The notes below the pieces were generated by a model, which was not told the origin of the DNA, made no database searches, and saw only the letters and a list, made by a program, of their open reading frames with translations. A DNA stretch of 64,000 nucleotides from Phycisphaerales bacterium (GTDB lineage: Bacteria > Planctomycetota > Phycisphaerae > Phycisphaerales > UBA1924), in assembly GCA_029260515.1 (NCBI GenBank), contig JAJDDC010000070.1, positions 1-64,000 of the forward strand. Direction: 5' to 3'. Positions 9,567 to 17,525 of this stretch are shown piece by piece. Position 1 is the first letter of the stretch; each line of letters begins with the position of its first letter. The translations under genes were made by a program, and so were the position numbers.

Positions 9567-10730
9567 CTACCTGATCTTGAGCGTCGCCAGCGCCAGCACG
9601 CCCAGGATGATCGACACGATCCAGAGGCGGGCGACGACCTGCTGCTCGGTCCAGCCGCCCAGGTGCAGGTGGTGGTGGTAGGGCGCACAACGGAAGACAC
9701 GCTTGCCGCCGGTGCACCTGAAGTACCCGACCTGGAGGACGACCGAAGCGATCTCGGCCAGGAACACCCCGCTCATCAGCAGGACGACGACCTCCTGTCG
9801 CACGACGATCGCGATGTACGCGATCAGCCCGCCGATGGGCAGCGAGCCCGTGTCGCCCATGAACACCTGCGCCGGCGAGCAGTTCCACCACAGGAACCCC
9901 AGGCACGCGCCGGCCATCGCCCCGGTCAGCACGCTCAGCTCGTCCGCGTAGGGGATGTGCGGGACGTACAGGTACGTCGCGATGCCCGCGGCGCCCGCGA
10001 TGAGCGTCAGCGCCATGAGCCCGAGCGAGACCGAGACCGCCGTCCCCGTCGCCAGCCCGTCCATCCCGTCGGTGATGTTGACCGCGTTGGACATCCCCGT
10101 GATCAGCACGACCGCGACGAGCACGTACGCCCAGCGGGGCAGGTAGATCAGCGATCCGGACAGCTCGCCCGAGACCGAGGCGTACGTCTTCTGGAACGGC
10201 AGGTTGACCGCGTGCGCCAGCGAGTCGGGCTCGCCCCCCGCGCGGTAGGCGAAGATCCCGACGATGAGCCCGAGCCCGAGCTGGAAGACGAGCTTCTCCC
10301 AGGCGTACAGCCCCTGGCGCCCCGCGCCGCGACGGGCCGCGGTCAGCTTGAGCCAGTCGTCGGCCCCCCCCAGCGCAGCGAGCCAGACGAGCACGATCAG
10401 GCCCAGCACGACGTACCGCGCCGACAGGTCCGCGAGCAGGAGCGTGCTCACGAGGATCGCGCCGCACACCAGCGCCCCGCCCATGGTCGGGACGTTGGCC
10501 TTGCTCGCGGCGTGGGCCCGCAGGGCCTCGGCGTCGGTCGCGCCCGCGTCGCCGATCTTCATCGCGACCAGCAGGCGGATCGCCCGCTTGCCCAGCGTGA
10601 CGACGAGCACGAACGAGAGCGCCGCCGCGGCCATCGCGCGGAACTGCACCTCGTCGAGCAGGCGGAACAGGAAGTACAGCCCGTGATCGACCAGCCAGTC
10701 GCGCGTCAGGTCAAGCAGCAGGTACAGCAT
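9567..10730 (-). CDS. mraY: Phospho-N-acetylmuramoyl-pentapeptide transferase
   Basis: This 387-aa integral membrane protein transfers phospho-MurNAc-pentapeptide from UDP to undecaprenyl phosphate, forming lipid I at the inner face of the cytoplasmic membrane. Family motifs are clear in order: KANVPTMGG, the Mg-binding GGADDWLK, NAVNITDGMDGLATG, FMGDTGSLPIGG and HHHLHLGGW. About ten hydrophobic helices are spread along the chain. The ATG at 10730 lies nine bases after the murF stop, so it is the last gene of a murE-murF-mraY unit. It ends facing the 8268-9521 gene. Length is slightly above the usual 320-360 residues because of an N-terminal extension. Its presence indicates that the organism makes peptidoglycan. 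Confidence 0.97.
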   Translation of the reverse strand: MLYLLLDLTRDWLVDHGLYFLFRLLDEVQFRAMAAAALSFVLVVTLGKRAIRLLVAMKIGDAGATDAEALRAHAASKANVPTMGGALVCGAILVSTLLLADLSARYVVLGLIVLVWLAALGGADDWLKLTAARRGAGRQGLYAWEKLVFQLGLGLIVGIFAYRAGGEPDSLAHAVNLPFQKTYASVSGELSGSLIYLPRWAYVLVAVVLITGMSNAVNITDGMDGLATGTAVSVSLGLMALTLIAGAAGIATYLYVPHIPYADELSVLTGAMAGACLGFLWWNCSPAQVFMGDTGSLPIGGLIAYIAIVVRQEVVVLLMSGVFLAEIASVVLQVGYFRCTGGKRVFRCAPYHHHLHLGGWTEQQVVARLWIVSIILGVLALATLKIR

Positions 10731-10739
10731 CGTGCGCGG

Positions 10740-12152
10740 TCATCCCCGGTCCGTGGGCTGGGGCGAGTGTACCCCCGAGCCCGACCGCATCGCCTCGGCG
10801 ACGCGCTCCAATCGCATCCCCCGCGAGCCCTTGAGCAGGACGACGTCTCCGTCGTGTATGGCCGCCAGGATCGTCGGTATCGCGTGGGCGTCGAGTGATT
10901 CGAGGGCGTGGACGCGCGGATCGCCCGAGCCCGGGGCCGCGGCGTGCATCGCCCCGCCCACCGCGAAGACGCGTTCGATCCCGCCGGGGACGCCCGCGAG
11001 CAGCGCCGCGTGCTCGTCGTGGGCCGCGGGGCCCAGCTCGAGCATGTCGCCCAGGACCGCCAGCCGGCGCCCGCCGTCGCGGGGCTCGATCCCCGCGAGC
11101 GTCGCCAGGGCCGCGCGCATCGAGTCGGGGTTGGCGTTGTACGCGTCGTTGACGAGCGTGATCCGCCCGGCCGGCGTCTCGACGTGCTCGGGCGCCAGGC
11201 GCATCTCGACCGCGCCCGCCGAGGCGAGGCCCTCGCGGATCGAGCTGAGCCCCGCGCCCAGGCGTCGAGCGACGACCGCGGCCATCGCCGCGTTGCGCGC
11301 GTTGTGTGTGCCCAGCAATCGCGTGCACAGGTTCCCTATCCCTTCGACCTCGAACCCGATCCCGTCGGCGTCGCACGCGACGCCCGAGACGCGCACGCCC
11401 GCGCGATCACCCGCCCCCACGCGGACGAGCTCGGCACGGGACGCGCGGACGAACTCGTCGAGCTGCGGCGAGTCGTCGGGGATCACGCCCACGCCGCCCG
11501 CCTTGAGCCCGTGGACCAGCGCGCCCTTCTCGCGGACGACGCCCGCGAGCGAGCCGAACCCCGCGAGGTGGGCCCTGCCGATGGAGGTGATAACGCCGAA
11601 GTCGGGGCGCGCGATCGACGCGAGGCGCGCGATCTCGCCCGGGCCCGAGGCGCCCATCTCGCACACGACGTAGTCGTCGTCCTCGCGCGCGTTCAGGAGC
11701 GTGAGGGGCAGGCCCAGCTCGTTGTTGAAGCTCTTGGGCGAGCACGAGCCCCGCATCGAACCTTCGAGTGCCGCGTGGATCAGGCGCACGGTCGTGGTCT
11801 TGCCGTTGGAACCCGTCACACCGACGACGGCCAGGCCCAGGCACGAGGCCCGGTAGGCCCGCGCCAGATCGCGCAGCGCCGTGCGCACGTCCCCGACCAC
11901 AAGCATGCCCACGCCGTCGGGCAGGGTGTCCAGGACACCCGCGTCCTGCACAACGACCGCGCCCGCGCCGTGTTCGCCGGCGGCGCGCACGTACTCGTGC
12001 CCATCCACGCGCTCGCCCCGGAGGGCGAAGAAGAGCTGGCCCGTCCGCACGTCGCGCGAGTCGATTGACGCGCCGCCGATCGGGCGCCCGGGCAGGCGCG
12101 CCCACGCGCCGGCGCACTCGCGCGCGAGGCGGTCTGGCCTCCAGAAGCTCAT
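10740..12152 (-). CDS. murF: UDP-MurNAc-tripeptide--D-Ala-D-Ala ligase
   Basis: This 470-aa cytoplasmic Mur ligase adds D-Ala-D-Ala to UDP-MurNAc-tripeptide using ATP. The N-terminal substrate-binding domain has the Mur-type SIDSRDVRTGQLFFAL pattern. The ATP site is GVTGSNGKTTT, and the central domain carries NELGLPLTLLN and EMGASGPGEIARL, typical of MurF. A C-terminal ligase domain follows (NDAYNANPDSM, VLGDMLELG). The start overlaps the murE stop by four bases (ATGA), and mraY follows nine bases downstream, so the three are translationally linked. It is distinguished from MurE by the NNELG signature and by the neighbouring separate murE. Confidence 0.96.
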   Translation of the reverse strand: MSFWRPDRLARECAGAWARLPGRPIGGASIDSRDVRTGQLFFALRGERVDGHEYVRAAGEHGAGAVVVQDAGVLDTLPDGVGMLVVGDVRTALRDLARAYRASCLGLAVVGVTGSNGKTTTVRLIHAALEGSMRGSCSPKSFNNELGLPLTLLNAREDDDYVVCEMGASGPGEIARLASIARPDFGVITSIGRAHLAGFGSLAGVVREKGALVHGLKAGGVGVIPDDSPQLDEFVRASRAELVRVGAGDRAGVRVSGVACDADGIGFEVEGIGNLCTRLLGTHNARNAAMAAVVARRLGAGLSSIREGLASAGAVEMRLAPEHVETPAGRITLVNDAYNANPDSMRAALATLAGIEPRDGGRRLAVLGDMLELGPAAHDEHAALLAGVPGGIERVFAVGGAMHAAAPGSGDPRVHALESLDAHAIPTILAAIHDGDVVLLKGSRGMRLERVAEAMRSGSGVHSPQPTDRG

Positions 12153-13714
12153 CGCGCCCCGCCCGCCGAGGCGCCAGAACGCCCGCGGACGCGGCGCAGC
12201 GCCAGCGCCCTTCGCGCGACCTCGCGGTCGTCGAACGCGATGCAGATCACGCCCCCGTCGGCGCCGGGCAGCTCCTGCTGCGTCTCGTGCCCCTTGCCCG
12301 CGATGACGACGACGTCGCCCGGGCGGGCCTGCTCGACCGCATGGGCGATCGCCCGCCCCCGGTCGGCCTGGACCACGACCGCCGGACGCTGCGACTCCGA
12401 CACGCCCTCAATCATCTGCGAGATGATCCGCCCGGGCGGCTCGGTCCGCGGGTTGTCGGCGGTAAAAATGGCCCGGTCCGCCAGCGTCGCCGCGATGCGA
12501 CCCATCCGCGGGCGTTTCGTCTCGTCCTTGTTCCCGCCGCACCCGACGAGCACCCACAACGACGCGTCCTCGGGCACGACCGGGCGGACGCCCACGAGCG
12601 TCTTCTCGAGCGCGTCGTCGGTGTGCGCGAAGTCCACGAGCACGGTGATGTCGTCGTTGTCGCCCGAAACACGCTCGAGCCTGCCCCGGGGCGCCCGGGC
12701 GCTGGCGAGCGTCTCGCGGGCGCTCGCGATGACCTGCTCGTCGGTTCGCCCGCACCTGCGCATCGCGGCGGCCCCCGCCGCAACCGCCTGCAGCGCGTTC
12801 ATCGCGTTGTGTGCGCCCAGGAGGGGCAGGTCCGCCGACACGTCCACGCCGGGGCCCTGGAGATGGATCGGCGTGCCCGCGCTCGTCGCACGCCCCTGCT
12901 TCGCGGTCCACGATGCGCCGCGCGCCCCGAGCATCGAGCACAGCTGCACGCCCGCGCCGTCCGCCCCCCCCACGTCCGCGTGCGCCGGGTCGTCGGCGTT
13001 GAGCACGCGGGCGCCGTCATCCCCGAGCAGATCGAACAGCCTCGCCTTGGAGGCCGCGTACGCGTCCATCGTCTTGTGGTAGTCGAGGTGGTCGCCCGAG
13101 AGGTTGGTGAAGACGCACACGTCGAAGGCGAGTGCCGCGGCCCGCCCCTGGTCCAGCGCGTGGCTCGAGACCTCCATCACCGCCGCGGCCAGCCCGTGCT
13201 CGACCATCGTCGCCAGCGTGCGGCTCAGCTCGACCGCGGGCGGCGTCGTCATCGACGCGGGCGCGACCTCGCGCCCGTCGTCCACGTCCACCGTCCCGAT
13301 GAGCCCGCACCGGACGCCGCCGGCGTTGAGCATCTGCTGGACCAGGTGGGCGACGGTGGTCTTGCCGTTGGTCCCGGTGACGCCCACGAGCACCAGCTTC
13401 TTCGAGGGCTCGCCGTAGAACCGCTCGGCGATGCGTGCGCTCACGCCCGGGACGTCGTCGGTCACGAGGAGGGTGGCTTTGGGGTACCTGGGCAGCTCGA
13501 TCCCGGGGTCGTCGGTGAGGACCGCCGCGGCGCCGCACTCGATCGCGGGCCCCGCGAACCTGCGCCCGTCGAACGTCCCGCCCCGCCTGGCGACGAAGAG
13601 CGAGCCCGGGACCGCGGTCCGCGAGTCTTCGGTGACGTCGCAGATGCGCACCGACGACGCGTCGCCGTTGGCGATTGTGACGCCGAGCCCGTCGATGAGC
13701 GATGCCAGATCCAT
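12149..13714 (-). CDS. murE: UDP-MurNAc-L-Ala-D-Glu--meso-diaminopimelate ligase
   Basis: This 521-aa Mur ligase adds the third residue of the stem peptide. The N-terminal domain has DVTEDSRTAVPGSLFVA, the ATP-binding loop is GVTGTNGKTTVAHLV, and the central domain has the MurE signature TTPPAVELSRTL and MEVSSHALDQGR. The C-terminal domain contains DNPRTEPP, the DNPR motif that in characterised MurE enzymes selects meso-diaminopimelate over lysine. The organism therefore probably has DAP-type peptidoglycan. It is the first gene of the murE-murF-mraY unit. The region upstream to 13840 shows no clear Shine-Dalgarno sequence. Confidence 0.96.
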   Translation of the reverse strand: MDLASLIDGLGVTIANGDASSVRICDVTEDSRTAVPGSLFVARRGGTFDGRRFAGPAIECGAAAVLTDDPGIELPRYPKATLLVTDDVPGVSARIAERFYGEPSKKLVLVGVTGTNGKTTVAHLVQQMLNAGGVRCGLIGTVDVDDGREVAPASMTTPPAVELSRTLATMVEHGLAAAVMEVSSHALDQGRAAALAFDVCVFTNLSGDHLDYHKTMDAYAASKARLFDLLGDDGARVLNADDPAHADVGGADGAGVQLCSMLGARGASWTAKQGRATSAGTPIHLQGPGVDVSADLPLLGAHNAMNALQAVAAGAAAMRRCGRTDEQVIASARETLASARAPRGRLERVSGDNDDITVLVDFAHTDDALEKTLVGVRPVVPEDASLWVLVGCGGNKDETKRPRMGRIAATLADRAIFTADNPRTEPPGRIISQMIEGVSESQRPAVVVQADRGRAIAHAVEQARPGDVVVIAGKGHETQQELPGADGGVICIAFDDREVARRALALRRVRGRSGASAGGAR

Positions 13715-13840
13715 GACGTCCCTGCCGGCGCCCCGGGAACACCCGCGAACGCCCGATCCATCGGCGTTCCGCGTGGTGGCGCAGCATAATCCCCCGCCGA
13801 CGAGGGTGTTTCGCGCGGGCGCCCGGCTCCGGCCCGAACG

Positions 13841-14959
13841 CTATTCGAGCACGAGCATCGCGTCGCCGTACGAGTAGAAGCGGTAGCCCTCGCGGACCGC
13901 CTCGTCGTAGATCGCACGCACACGGTCGATCCCGCCCGGGAAGAGGGCGGCGATCATCGCCAGCAGCGTCGATCTGGGCAGGTGGAAGTTGGTCACTATC
14001 GCGTCCACACGCCGCCAGGCGTAGCCGGGGGCGATGAGCAGGTCGGTCTCAAGCGACGCGGGCGCCGGGGCGCCTGCTCCGATCGCCGCCGCGTAGCTCT
14101 CGATGGTCCGGGCCGCGGTCGATCCAACAGCGACCACGCGCCCCGCGCGTCCCCCGCCCGCGCCGTCCCCGAACACTGCCCGGATCGCGCCCGCGCCCAT
14201 CGAGCACAACTCCGCGTGCATCGGGTGGTCTTCGAGCGTCTCGGCCTCGACGGGCTTGAACGTCCCCGGGCCCACGTGCAGCGTCACGTCCGCACGGCGG
14301 ACCCCCTCTGACGCCAGCGTGTCGAGCAACGCGGGCGTGAAGTGCAGCCCCGCCGTCGGCGCCGCGATCGAGCCCGGCGCGCCCGCGTACACCGTCTGGT
14401 ACCGGGCCCGGTCGTCGGCGTCGGGCACGTCGAGCCCCGCCGCCCGCCTGGCGCTGCGGATGTACGGGGGCAGGGGCGTGCGCCCGGCCCGGTCGAGGAT
14501 CTCGGGCGTCGCCGGCGCACCCTCGCACTCGACCGAGACGCGCCACGCGCCCGCCTCGTCGCCAGTGCGCTCGAGCAGCGTCAGTGTCACGCCCGAGGGC
14601 CGATCGCCCGCGTCGAGCAGCTCGATCCGCCTGCCCGGGCGGAAGCGTCTGGCCTTGATCAGCGCCTCCCAGACCGGGCGCCCGCCCTCGGGCTCGGCGT
14701 CGCGCAGGTACAACCCCTCGACACGCCCGCCCGTGTCCAGGTTCCGCCCGATCAATCGTGCAGGGATGACGCGCGAGGTGTTGAACACGAGCGTGTCACC
14801 CGCGGCCAGCAGGGCCGGGAGGTCGCGGACGCGCCGGTGCTCGACACGCGACGGGTCGGACCGCGAACAGACGAGCAGGCGGGCCGCGTCGCGGGGCTCG
14901 CACGCCCGGGTCGCGATCAGCTCCGGGGGCAGTTCGAAATCCAGCTCGCTGGTGCGCAC
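13841..14959 (-). CDS. queA: S-adenosylmethionine:tRNA ribosyltransferase-isomerase
   Basis: This 372-aa cytoplasmic enzyme transfers and isomerises the ribosyl moiety of SAM onto 7-aminomethyl-7-deazaguanosine at the tRNA wobble base, in queuosine synthesis. The N-terminus SELDFELPPELIAT and the motifs DTLVFNTSRVIPARLIG, GSIAAPTAGLHFTP, LHVGPGTFKPV and TNFHLPRSTLLAMI are all characteristic of QueA. Length matches the family (about 350). The start is GTG with no Shine-Dalgarno sequence; a TACGAT box lies 8 nt upstream. No other queuosine genes are in the window. Confidence 0.97.
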   Translation of the reverse strand: MRTSELDFELPPELIATRACEPRDAARLLVCSRSDPSRVEHRRVRDLPALLAAGDTLVFNTSRVIPARLIGRNLDTGGRVEGLYLRDAEPEGGRPVWEALIKARRFRPGRRIELLDAGDRPSGVTLTLLERTGDEAGAWRVSVECEGAPATPEILDRAGRTPLPPYIRSARRAAGLDVPDADDRARYQTVYAGAPGSIAAPTAGLHFTPALLDTLASEGVRRADVTLHVGPGTFKPVEAETLEDHPMHAELCSMGAGAIRAVFGDGAGGGRAGRVVAVGSTAARTIESYAAAIGAGAPAPASLETDLLIAPGYAWRRVDAIVTNFHLPRSTLLAMIAALFPGGIDRVRAIYDEAVREGYRFYSYGDAMLVLE

Positions 14960-14967
14960 AGGGCCGG

Positions 14968-14973
14968 ATCGTA
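14968..14973 (-). promoter_or_regulatory. -10-like TACGAT box of queA
   Basis: On the minus strand TACGAT ends 8 nt before the queA GTG, and no Shine-Dalgarno sequence lies between. No -35 hexamer is recognisable. See the finding on leaderless transcripts. Confidence 0.4.
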
Positions 14974-15127
14974 CGCGTCGGCGGCCTCGGCCCCGCCCCC
15001 ACGCCCCGGGCGCAGGGGCTGGCTATCGGAACACCCCATCCCACCAGCGCCGGCCCAGCGGGCGGCGCCGGAGCCGCCCGAGAGACGGACGGCGGGCATT
15101 GAGCCCGGGCGCGGGCATGCTCGATGT

Positions 15128-15580
15128 GTGATCCCCGGCGTGTCGCCAATCTCCCAGCCGCCCATCGTCCACGCCGCGCCGATCGTGCCCCTGGCGACCG
15201 CCCGCGATACGCCAGAAACATGCCGCCCGGTGGAGGGGTGCGGTCGGGCATGCGACAGCTTCGAGCGCCGCCGGCCCGACGCCTACGACGCCCCGCCCGG
15301 CGCCGTCCCGTTCGGGCGGTACCTGCAGGCGAGCAACACCATCGCGGGCATCCCCGGGCGTTCGGCGCCACCGCACCAGCGCCAGCCCGCGTGTGAAGTG
15401 TCACGCGCACCCGGGAGTGTCAGTGACGACGCGTTCGAAGACGCGGCGCGTCCCGAGGCGCCCCGCCTTGGGGACGTGAGCACGCCGCGCCCCGAGACAC
15501 CCGAACCGGGCGAGATCCCGAGGCGCGTCGTCACCACGCGCCACGCTGCGACGGGGCTGATCTTCGACGCTGTGTTCTAA
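15128..15580 (+). CDS. Hypothetical 150-aa protein between queA and spoIID
   Basis: I do not recognise this protein. The reading frame from GTG 15128 to TAA 15580 has strongly biased third positions (nearly all G or C) along its whole length, as in real genes here, and the antisense and other frames do not. The product starts IPGVSPISQPPIVHAAPIV and is Pro/Ala/Glu-rich and probably largely disordered. It contains three Cys in a cluster (CRPVEGCGRAC) and a conserved-looking end, RHAATGLIFDAVF. There is no signal peptide or membrane segment. The start is uncertain because no Shine-Dalgarno sequence is seen and the frame is open further upstream. It lies alone on the plus strand between queA and a SpoIID-like gene, both on the minus strand. 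Confidence 0.6.
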   Translation: MIPGVSPISQPPIVHAAPIVPLATARDTPETCRPVEGCGRACDSFERRRPDAYDAPPGAVPFGRYLQASNTIAGIPGRSAPPHQRQPACEVSRAPGSVSDDAFEDAARPEAPRLGDVSTPRPETPEPGEIPRRVVTTRHAATGLIFDAVF

Positions 15581-15604
15581 AAACGCCCTGGCTGAAAACC
15601 GCGC

Positions 15605-16951
15605 TCAGTACGCCCGCTGGATCGACGTGCCGGGGTAGAACCGGGCGAGGATCTCGTGGTGCGTCCAGCCCTGCTGTGCGAGGGCGGCGGCGCCGAACTG
15701 GCACATGCCGACCCCGTGCCCGAACCCACGCCCCGCGATGTGCACGTTCTCGCCCTCGAAGGCGAACTCCAGGTCGCTGGAGCGGACCGAATCATCGCGT
15801 GTCAGCTCGGGGACGCCGGGCACGCGCGTGTTGCACGCCAGGCGGAGCTGCTCGCCCGAGAGCGAGAACGACCGCCCCGCGTCGTCGCGGACGGAGAAAC
15901 GTGCGGGGCGGCCCGCGGCGTTGCGCCGCTCGACCTCGATGCCCTCGATCTGCCCCACGCCCTTGACCGGGTGGCCGTGCTCCTGGCCCCAGCGCCGGAT
16001 GCGCAGGCTCAGGCGTTCGCGCCCGCGGACACGTTCCCAGCGGTACAGGGGCGATTTGTGGCACGAGTGCTCGCGGGGCTGGGCCTGCAGGGGCGGGGCG
16101 AGGTTGAACGCGTACCCGGGCCCGGTGGGCCAGGTGTCGGCGGCCGAGCCCGGGCGCCCGGCACACGTGCTCGCGTAGTACGTCCGCAACAGGCGCCCGG
16201 AGTCGTGCGTGAGCACCTGCCCGCGCGTGCCCTCGGCCGCGGTGTTGGCCGTCTCGTGCTCGGTCGCACCGCTGAACGCCTGGTCAACGACCGTGCCCTC
16301 GACGTCGAACCATCGGTTCATCGACCGTGCGCGGGCGCGTTCGTGCATCGCGTACGACCGCGCGCACACGGCCTGCGCCTCGAAGCACTCGAGTGGCCAC
16401 GACGGGTACAGCTCCTTGACGAGCACGCCGGGGAGGTAGGTCTCCATCCCCATGATCGCGAGCACGTCGAGCGCCTCGGTCGAGACGTCCGAGCGGGGGC
16501 GGGTCTCGAGTGCGCCCGGGTAGGGCGCGCCGTCGAGCGTGAGCAGGCCCCCGCCGACCGAGTCGATGCGGACCGAGCCACCATCAACGAAGTTTGCCGA
16601 AACGCCCGCGGCGCCCTCGACGCGGAGCGCGCCCGCGATCGACTCAAGGCGGACCGGGGTCGCGAGCTCGTGGCGCGGGCCGCCGAACATCGAGCGGGCG
16701 AGCACGCGGGGCGGGCCCCCGATCTCGACGCCCTCGACACCCGAGAGGACGCGGACGCGGATCTCGGGCTCGGCGCCCAGGGCGGAGACCGTGGGCTCGA
16801 ACTGTTCTGTGCGGCGCGAGGCGGTCTGGCACGAGACGAGCGCCGAGGCGCCCAGCAGCGCCAGGGCGAGGGCGCCGAGGACCCATGTGGAGCTGGGCAG
16901 CGAGCGGGGCATGGCTCGGGCGAATGCGAGAACGTCGCGGGGTGGGGTCAC
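15605..16951 (-). CDS. SpoIID/LytB-domain lipoprotein
   Basis: This is a 448-aa protein when started at GTG 16951, which has a good Shine-Dalgarno sequence (CACGGAGGCGCCT before it). The alternative ATG at 16912 gives a more normal signal peptide. A lipobox (ALVSC) marks it as an envelope lipoprotein. The SpoIID domain is clear: ALDVLAIMGMETYLPGVLVKE, ECFEAQAVCARSYAM, the catalytic-type TVVDQAFSGATEHET and YYASTCAGRPGSA, and the terminal GFGHGVGMCQFGAAALA. SpoIID of Bacillus is a lytic transglycosylase acting on denuded glycan during engulfment. In non-sporulating bacteria homologues act in cell-wall turnover or division, which is the likely role here. The gene faces a small lipoprotein gene across a 159-bp intergenic region containing a 20-bp palindrome. 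Confidence 0.88.
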   Translation of the reverse strand: MTPPRDVLAFARAMPRSLPSSTWVLGALALALLGASALVSCQTASRRTEQFEPTVSALGAEPEIRVRVLSGVEGVEIGGPPRVLARSMFGGPRHELATPVRLESIAGALRVEGAAGVSANFVDGGSVRIDSVGGGLLTLDGAPYPGALETRPRSDVSTEALDVLAIMGMETYLPGVLVKELYPSWPLECFEAQAVCARSYAMHERARARSMNRWFDVEGTVVDQAFSGATEHETANTAAEGTRGQVLTHDSGRLLRTYYASTCAGRPGSAADTWPTGPGYAFNLAPPLQAQPREHSCHKSPLYRWERVRGRERLSLRIRRWGQEHGHPVKGVGQIEGIEVERRNAAGRPARFSVRDDAGRSFSLSGEQLRLACNTRVPGVPELTRDDSVRSSDLEFAFEGENVHIAGRGFGHGVGMCQFGAAALAQQGWTHHEILARFYPGTSIQRAY

Positions 16952-17005
16952 AGGCGCCTCCGTGCTCCTGATCGTGTGTGTGCCGGGCCCGGGCGGGTCC
17001 GAACG

Positions 17006-17025
17006 GAGGGGGAACATTCCCCCTC
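17006..17025. promoter_or_regulatory. 20-bp palindrome in a divergent intergenic region (possible operator)
   Basis: GAGGGGGAA (17006-17014) and TTCCCCCTC (17017-17025) form a perfect 9-bp inverted repeat around CA. It lies between the spoIID-like gene (minus) and a lipoprotein gene (plus). Just beside it, TAGGATA at 17035-17041 reads as a -10-like element on both strands (TAGGAT / TATCCT). A dimeric regulator could bind here and control both genes; the regulator is unknown. Confidence 0.45.
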
Positions 17026-17110
17026 GATGGCGGTAGGATACACGCGGCGGGGTTCCCCGCCGCGATCCGTGGGCCGCGTCTCGCCCGCGAGCACGCAGGG
17101 GGCTGGTGCT

Positions 17111-17518
17111 GTGGAGAAGCTGTGGGCCGGTGTTGGATTGCTCGCGATGGGCGTCGTCTGTGCGGCGCTGTGCGGGTGCGGGGGTCGGGCGATCAGGACG
17201 GACGTGACCATGAGCCGCCCGCCGATGCGGCTGGGCGAGGCCGAGGGGCGGACGCTGGTGGTGATGCAGGCGCCGCACGCGGGCTGGCGCCTGGACTTCG
17301 TCCGCTCGGAGAAGGCGCCCGGGGGGATAAAGCAGATCCTGCTCAACGTGCGCCGCCCGGACCCGGCGTTCTTTTACCCGCAGGTTGTAGTCGAGCAGCG
17401 GGTGATCACGGACGTGGACGCGGGGACGGACGTGGAGGTCTTCGCGCGGATCATCGATTACGACGCGAAGGAGCCGTCCACGCCGTTCGATCGGGTGGTG
17501 CTGGCGCCCTGGGAGTGA
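17111..17518 (+). CDS. Small lipoprotein (DUF1425-like)
   Basis: This is a 135-aa protein. GTG 17111 is chosen because AGGGGG lies about 9 nt upstream and the product then opens with a lipoprotein signal (VGLLAMGVVCAALCGCGG, lipobox LCGC). The mature domain is a single small alpha/beta unit with RLDFVRSEKAPGGIKQILLN and RVITDVDAGTDVEVFARIID. This is reminiscent of YcfL/DUF1425-type lipoproteins, but the match is weak. It is divergent from the SpoIID-like gene and seven bases upstream of dprA, so it may share a transcript with dprA. Confidence 0.6.
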   Translation: MEKLWAGVGLLAMGVVCAALCGCGGRAIRTDVTMSRPPMRLGEAEGRTLVVMQAPHAGWRLDFVRSEKAPGGIKQILLNVRRPDPAFFYPQVVVEQRVITDVDAGTDVEVFARIIDYDAKEPSTPFDRVVLAPWE

Positions 17519-17525
17519 GGCGGGG

